Source of the DNA: Paracoccaceae bacterium
GTDB lineage: Bacteria > Pseudomonadota > Alphaproteobacteria > Rhodobacterales > Rhodobacteraceae
Direction: 5' to 3'
NCBI GenBank assembly: GCA_002708925.1
Contig: PAPN01000015.1
Coordinates: 1-36,763, forward strand
DNA length: 36,763 bases
Under the pieces are notes generated by a model. The model ran no database searches, was not told where the DNA came from, and was given only the letters and a program-made list of their open reading frames with translations. Below, piece by piece: positions 32,662 through 36,763 of this stretch. A program made the translations under genes and the position numbers. Position 1 is the stretch's first letter. Every line of letters begins with the position of its first letter.

Positions 32662-33714
32662 ATGCAAACGAACACCCGCACCAAGCCAGAATTCATCTTC
32701 GAGCGTGCCAATGACCATATCCCAAGTCGGGAGTGCAATTATGTCATCCGAAATCTTTGCAATCGGAAAGAGGTTGGCATGCTCGTCGCCCCCAGCAATG
32801 TTGGGAAGACGGCGGTCGCAGTGGCGCTTGGAGCTCATGTTGTGCAGGGAAAACCTGTTCTCAGCATGAACACCAAACGCGGTGCTGTTCTGCACATCTG
32901 TGGCGAAGGCGGTGATGGGGTCAAAGATCGTGTTTATGCCCTCCTCAGGGATGTCGAGGATGCCGAAGACTATCTCGTAATGAAATCGCGCTTGAACCTG
33001 GGTGACCCGGATCATGTGCCAGAGTTGATTGAGCAGCTGAAAAAGCATTTGCCGCGATGCGAAACCGCAATCAGCCTGATCATCATCGACACGTTCATTC
33101 ATGCGATCGTTGATCTGAACGAGAATCTCTCGAACGAGATGAGCATCGCAACGTCGGGCGCTCAGACAATCGCGGAAGAATTGGATGCGCATGTCCTTCT
33201 GGTCCACCACACAGGGCGTGACGAGGACAAAGGCGGACGTGGCTCATCGGCGATCCGAACGAATGTCGACTCTGAGTTCACAATCAAGAAGAATGAAGAC
33301 ACTGGCGCTTGCGTCGTCAACACTACAAAGCAACGCAACATGGCTGGTGATCTGCGGTTCTCCTACGAGCTGGAGAAGGTCAAACTCTGCACGGATGAAG
33401 AAGGTGTTGACCGCTTTACTGTAAAGGCCACGATCGTGGAGGGATCGCTTTCGACCGATGATGTGGCACCTGCGAAATTTAGCCCTCTCCAAGCAGCAGC
33501 CTGGACGGCTTTGAAGGGCATTCAGGCAGAGGGCAAGACAGGGGCAATGACATCACAAATTCTCAATGCCATGCCGCCTGGGCTTCACCCGAAAGGGGCG
33601 AATACGAATGCCAAAGGAACCACATTGCGTGGTGCACTGACAAAGCTTGAAAAGGCTGGCAAGCTGAATGGCGTGAAAAACGGCAGTGGGAACTATTTTT
33701 GGTCTCTGACTTAG
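32662..33714 (+). CDS. RepA-like AAA (AAA_25) ATPase (350 aa)
   Basis: RecA-fold ATPase of the RepA helicase type used by plasmids and integrative elements. Walker A APSNVGKT is at residues 43-50, Walker B ends with Asp143 (SLIIIDTF), and the conserved LLVHHTGRDEDKGGRGSSAI, with ADP/DNA-contact residues, follows near 183-202. The C-terminal ~90 residues (MTSQILNAMPPGLHPKG to NGVKNGSGNYFW) form a winged-helix-like domain. AAGGA seven bases before the ATG supports the start. It most likely unwinds DNA for replication of the module it belongs to. Confidence 0.88.
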   Translation: MQTNTRTKPEFIFERANDHIPSRECNYVIRNLCNRKEVGMLVAPSNVGKTAVAVALGAHVVQGKPVLSMNTKRGAVLHICGEGGDGVKDRVYALLRDVEDAEDYLVMKSRLNLGDPDHVPELIEQLKKHLPRCETAISLIIIDTFIHAIVDLNENLSNEMSIATSGAQTIAEELDAHVLLVHHTGRDEDKGGRGSSAIRTNVDSEFTIKKNEDTGACVVNTTKQRNMAGDLRFSYELEKVKLCTDEEGVDRFTVKATIVEGSLSTDDVAPAKFSPLQAAAWTALKGIQAEGKTGAMTSQILNAMPPGLHPKGANTNAKGTTLRGALTKLEKAGKLNGVKNGSGNYFWSLT

Positions 33715-33765
33715 ACAGGTCACCACTCGCAGCCAGTTTGTGTAACTTATCCTGGGTATTTTGGG

Positions 33766-33816
33766 GGTGAGGTAAAATTTTCGCCCACAAGTGGCGGATC
33801 TTGATCAGACCTCACC
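33766..33816. terminator. Inverted repeat between converging genes, possible terminator
   Basis: Arms GGTGAGGT (33766-33773) and ACCTCACC (33809-33816) enclose a second short stem (CCAC/GTGG). It lies between the RepA-like gene and the converging small gene. There is no long T-run, so it is only a candidate. Confidence 0.4.
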
Positions 33817-33827
33817 TGCACGCCCGC

Positions 33828-34142
33828 TTACTTCAACCCGCACCCAAATCCAGCACCTTTGCGGCTGGCAAAGAATTCAGTTTCTTTCGAAGTCGGAGTA
33901 GACATCTGCTTGCAGAAGCACTCGAGCCAAACCGCGTTCTCGCTTTCTGTCAGTTCGGCGACGTCAATTTGCCCGCTTAAAGCCGAAATTACGTTTTCGG
34001 CGTCGAACTCGTCAGACCTCAAAGCGGCTTTCTCGTCGCGCCCCATTTGCTGAACATATTCGAATAAGGTCGTGCCACCATCGCGCGCTCGGACCTGCAG
34101 GAAGGAAATCAGACTTTGTTTTGGATGTTTTGGGTAAACCAT
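33828..34142 (-). CDS. Hypothetical protein following hsdR (104 aa)
   Basis: AAGGAG eight bases before ATG 34142 makes this a convincing gene. It lies 49 bases after the hsdR stop on the same strand, so it is probably the last gene of the restriction operon. The product is helical and acidic in the middle (RDEKAALRSDEFDAENVIS, then VAELTESENAVWLECFCKQM) and ends in a Gly-rich GAGFGCGLK. No family is recognised. Confidence 0.7.
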   Translation of the reverse strand: MVYPKHPKQSLISFLQVRARDGGTTLFEYVQQMGRDEKAALRSDEFDAENVISALSGQIDVAELTESENAVWLECFCKQMSTPTSKETEFFASRKGAGFGCGLK

Positions 34143-34191
34143 TATTCAACTCCTTGCCATGACCAACATCCTGTCGCGTTTTGATTGGTTT

Positions 34192-36763
34192 TCAAGCTTC
34201 CTTTGCTTGCCGTTGCGCTCTTTTGAAGAAATGCCGTGTGGCTTGCTCGCGGGCATCTTTGTCTGTCATCACGATGTTCCGCATCTCGTTGTCTTGCTGG
34301 AACATCTTGACCATGCCTTGGAAGAAGGCCTGAGAGAATGCGTTGTAGACAACGTCTGCCGGGTTATTGCGAACCATCTCGGTCATTTCTTCATTCATGA
34401 TGTCGCGTGTGACACGTTCAAACCTGAGGAAATCCTCACGTGAAAAGCTGGTGCCGTGACGATCATTGAACGAGTCAATAATTTCAGAAAGCGAGCGTTC
34501 TTCTTCCTCCGTGTAAGCGTTCGCCCCGAACTCGGTGATTGGGGCCAGCGTTGTGGTTTCACCAGCCACCAAAGAAGCGCTGCCTTCCTCGCCTTTTTTC
34601 AGTTTGAATGCCGAAAGTGACAACATGTCATCGGTGATCATGATGTCGGCCGGAACTTCTCGCGAAGGCAAGAGCCGTGATAGCCACGAGGCATATGCGT
34701 AGAGCTTCTCAAGCCAGGCATCATTCAGCGAAACAACCTGTGCCACAAAGGAATAGAAGCGCAGGAAACTGCGCAGGAGTTGGCGGAATTCCTCCTTTTG
34801 AGCGTCGTCTTCATCCAGATTGAAGCGTTCAACAGCGAGGCGGATCGTCCCTTCAAGGGCAAGGCGGTCCTGGGTGGAAAGATCCCCCTGGAAAAAGCGG
34901 TCTGCAAACCGTTCTACCTCGTCCTTATTCACGTAAGTGGAGGACGATATTCTTTGCTCCAGATCGTAGATCTGATTGAGATCGGTCCTCTCTTCAAGCG
35001 CGGTTGCCTCGAAGAAGGGAGAGAAGGCCTCCTTGATCTCTTCCATAGTATTCTGGAAGTCGAGCACGAAGGTGCGATCCTTGCCGCCGCGGGTTCTGTT
35101 CAGTCTTGCAAGGGTTTGCACCGCCTGCAAACCGGCCAGCTTCTTGTCGGCATACATCGCCACGAGCTTTGGTTGATCGAAGCCGGTCTGGTATTTTTCA
35201 GCAACGACAAGGATCTGGTATTCATCTGTGTCAAACCGCTTGGGAAGCTCGGTCTCTGCAAACCCATTGGCAAGCTCTTCCGTCCAGGTTTGGTCATCCA
35301 GTTCCAGGTCACCAGAAAACGCCACAAGAGCTTTCAGGTCAGCATACCCTTTGGCTGCGATGTAATCATTCAGGCGTTGCCAATATCGCAGAGCATGTTC
35401 ACGACTCTGGGTGACAATCATGGCCTTTGCCTGCCCATCAAGTTCGCTGGAAACATGCCGACGGAAGTGCTCCACGATCACTTCAACTTTCTGGTCAATT
35501 GCCGTCGGGTGAAGAGATGCATAGCGCGCCACCCGGGCCTGGGCTTTCCGCCCCTTGAAATCTGGGTCGTCTTCGATGGCCTTCTCAAGCTGGTAGTAGG
35601 CTTGATAGGTCATGTAGTTTTGCAACACGTCGAGGATGAAGCCTTCCTCAATCGCTTGCCGCATTGAATAAAGGTGGAAGGGGTTCGGGCTTCCATCGGT
35701 CCCAGTTCTGCCAAACCGTTCCAGCGTGACGTTCCGAGGGGTCGCGGTGAAGGCGAAGAATGAAATGTTCTTTTGCGGGCCGCGCGCTTTCTGGAAGGCG
35801 AGAACCATGTCCTCAATGTCGTCAGAGCTGGTGGCACTGCGCGTCAGGGCATCTGTCATCGCCTGAGCGGCCTTGCCAGATTGCGATGAGTGGGCTTCGT
35901 CAATGATCACGGCGAAGTTCTTACCGGATTGCCCGGAAATGGTCGCCAGATGCTCGGTGCCGAACTTCTGGATTGTCGTGATGATGATCCGGGCACCTTT
36001 CAGGATCGCGTCTTTCAGGTCGCGTGATGTGCCCTCAATCTTGTTCACAACGCCATCTGTCTGGGCAAACCCGCCGATGGTGTTCTGTAGCTGCCGGTCC
36101 AGGACCAGGCGGTCCGTCACGATAATGGCCGTGTCAAACAAAGGCTCATCGCCATCGTCGTGCAGGTTGATGATCTGATGCGCAGTCCAGGCGATGGTGT
36201 TCGATTTGCCCGAACCCGCGCTGTGTTGGATCAGATAGTTCTGACCAGCACCATGCGCCTTTGCATCGGCGAGAGACTTACGCACCGCATCGAACTGCTG
36301 AAAACGGGGAAAGATCAGCACTTCCTTCCCACCATCGCGTTCAAGGTGGATGAACCGTCCGATCAAGTCCAACAGCACCTCGCGCGAGAACACGGCCTGA
36401 CAGTCAGGAAGATCCTTATACAGGTAGGCGACGCGGTTCTCGCCAGGGACATCAGGATTGCCTGCACCGCCGTCACGACCGCGGTTAAAGGGCAGAAAGC
36501 GTGTCTTGCCGTTCATCAGACGGGTCGTCATGGACACGTTGTCCTGGTCTACCGCAAAATGCACGATGGCCCCGCGCTTGAACGTCAGCAGCGGCTCACC
36601 AGCTGGCGAGCGGTCCTTGCGATACTGTTTCTCGGCGTGTTTGACGTTCTGCCCGGTGAGCAGGTTCTTGACCTCCCATGTCGTCACGGGAATGCCGTTA
36701 ACGAAGGTCACCAGGTCAATCGCGTTCTTGTTCTTCGCCGAATAGGTCACCTGCCGCATCACC
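34192..36763 (-). CDS. hsdR: Type I restriction endonuclease subunit R (HsdR), N terminus outside the window
   Basis: The motor/nuclease subunit of a type I restriction-modification enzyme; it cuts DNA lacking the cognate methylation. 856 residues are visible and the frame continues beyond the edge. Going by visible residues, the PD-(D/E)xK-type nuclease end shows Asp16 and Glu30-x-Lys32 (IPVTTWEVKN). The SF2 translocase has Walker A SAGSGKS (181-187), DEAH at 288-291 (IIDEAHSSQSG), and later motifs IIVTDR, FAFTATPR and LARLNRTRGGKDR. The end (HFFKRAQRQAKEA) looks natural. hsdM and hsdS should lie beyond the window on the same strand. Confidence 0.95.
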   Translation of the reverse strand, partial: VMRQVTYSAKNKNAIDLVTFVNGIPVTTWEVKNLLTGQNVKHAEKQYRKDRSPAGEPLLTFKRGAIVHFAVDQDNVSMTTRLMNGKTRFLPFNRGRDGGAGNPDVPGENRVAYLYKDLPDCQAVFSREVLLDLIGRFIHLERDGGKEVLIFPRFQQFDAVRKSLADAKAHGAGQNYLIQHSAGSGKSNTIAWTAHQIINLHDDGDEPLFDTAIIVTDRLVLDRQLQNTIGGFAQTDGVVNKIEGTSRDLKDAILKGARIIITTIQKFGTEHLATISGQSGKNFAVIIDEAHSSQSGKAAQAMTDALTRSATSSDDIEDMVLAFQKARGPQKNISFFAFTATPRNVTLERFGRTGTDGSPNPFHLYSMRQAIEEGFILDVLQNYMTYQAYYQLEKAIEDDPDFKGRKAQARVARYASLHPTAIDQKVEVIVEHFRRHVSSELDGQAKAMIVTQSREHALRYWQRLNDYIAAKGYADLKALVAFSGDLELDDQTWTEELANGFAETELPKRFDTDEYQILVVAEKYQTGFDQPKLVAMYADKKLAGLQAVQTLARLNRTRGGKDRTFVLDFQNTMEEIKEAFSPFFEATALEERTDLNQIYDLEQRISSSTYVNKDEVERFADRFFQGDLSTQDRLALEGTIRLAVERFNLDEDDAQKEEFRQLLRSFLRFYSFVAQVVSLNDAWLEKLYAYASWLSRLLPSREVPADIMITDDMLSLSAFKLKKGEEGSASLVAGETTTLAPITEFGANAYTEEEERSLSEIIDSFNDRHGTSFSREDFLRFERVTRDIMNEEMTEMVRNNPADVVYNAFSQAFFQGMVKMFQQDNEMRNIVMTDKDAREQATRHFFKRAQRQAKEA

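Larger units (their letters stand above)
20600..36763. mobile_element. Composite genomic island integrated at dusA (left end and at least 16 kb)
   Basis: The region starts with an integrase beside the 5' end of dusA and contains a PrtN-like activator, phage-style overlapping small genes, a Tn3-type resolvase with res, fragments of plasmid mobilisation and large proteins, a truncated second tyrosine recombinase, a RepA-like ATPase and a type I restriction gene. GC content is visibly lower and codon use differs from the flanking core genes. Several internal junctions join broken genes, so it is a mosaic of more than one element; the right end is outside or unrecognised. Confidence 0.8.

Noticed and set aside
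1..36763. CRISPR arrays, rRNA and tRNA genes
   Set aside because: No regularly spaced repeats and no tRNA or rRNA signature sequences were recognised on either strand; the island uses dusA and not a tRNA gene as its site.

Overview
The window looks like a chromosome segment of an alphaproteobacterium of the order Rhodobacterales (Roseobacter-type). The evidence is the set of protein families and their order: heterotetrameric sarcosine oxidase genes, ccmI followed by ruvX and a DUF1289 gene, a LysM protein with a Pro/Ala/Glu-rich linker, and GC-rich codon usage. No species is named because nothing here is diagnostic at that level.

Positions 1-20600 are ordinary core genome. They hold the end of an RND-efflux adaptor and its unusually long RND permease (1-4090). 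A short accessory-looking stretch follows, with a 32-codon membrane ORF and tandem terminators (4130-4780). Next come an Atm1-type ABC exporter, a LysM protein, a LOG-family nucleosidase, a RarD/EamA transporter, an iron superoxide dismutase and a small secreted protein. The minus-strand sarcosine oxidase operon is soxB, a secreted unknown, soxD, soxA and soxG. The plus-strand ccmI-ruvX-DUF1289 operon, a TauE/SafE permease and dusA complete the core part.

At about 20600 the character changes. The 5' end of dusA is fused to AT-richer DNA, and a tyrosine integrase of the dusA-associated type starts 88-103 bases away. From there to the end of the window everything is accessory DNA with lower GC, small overlapping ORFs and broken genes. 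The right end of the element was not found. The integrase module (20736-22118) has a striking three-copy 9-bp operator and a PrtN-like activator. Diverging from prtN is a compact run of at least seven small genes (22388-24857), nearly all joined by start/stop overlaps. It continues after a palindrome-bearing gap as a two-gene unit (25073-26293) whose second gene seems to carry a +1 frameshift. None of these proteins could be named; this is the best candidate for an undescribed system.

The remainder is a mosaic. A Tn3-type serine resolvase has a recognisable res region (27095-27794). A large-protein fragment collides tail-to-tail with the front half of a plasmid mobilisation protein at about 28640. 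A short plasmid-like gene and hairpins that could be an oriT follow. A 700-residue tyrosine recombinase has lost its catalytic C terminus. Upstream of it lie a protein with two excisionase-like helix-turn-helix units, a perfect 22-bp inverted repeat and a RepA-like AAA ATPase. The window closes with a small gene and the C-terminal 856 residues of a type I restriction HsdR subunit running off the edge. The layout is that of an integration hotspot in which a phage-like element, plasmid pieces and a defence locus have been stacked next to dusA. All functional calls rest on reading the sequence without database searches.
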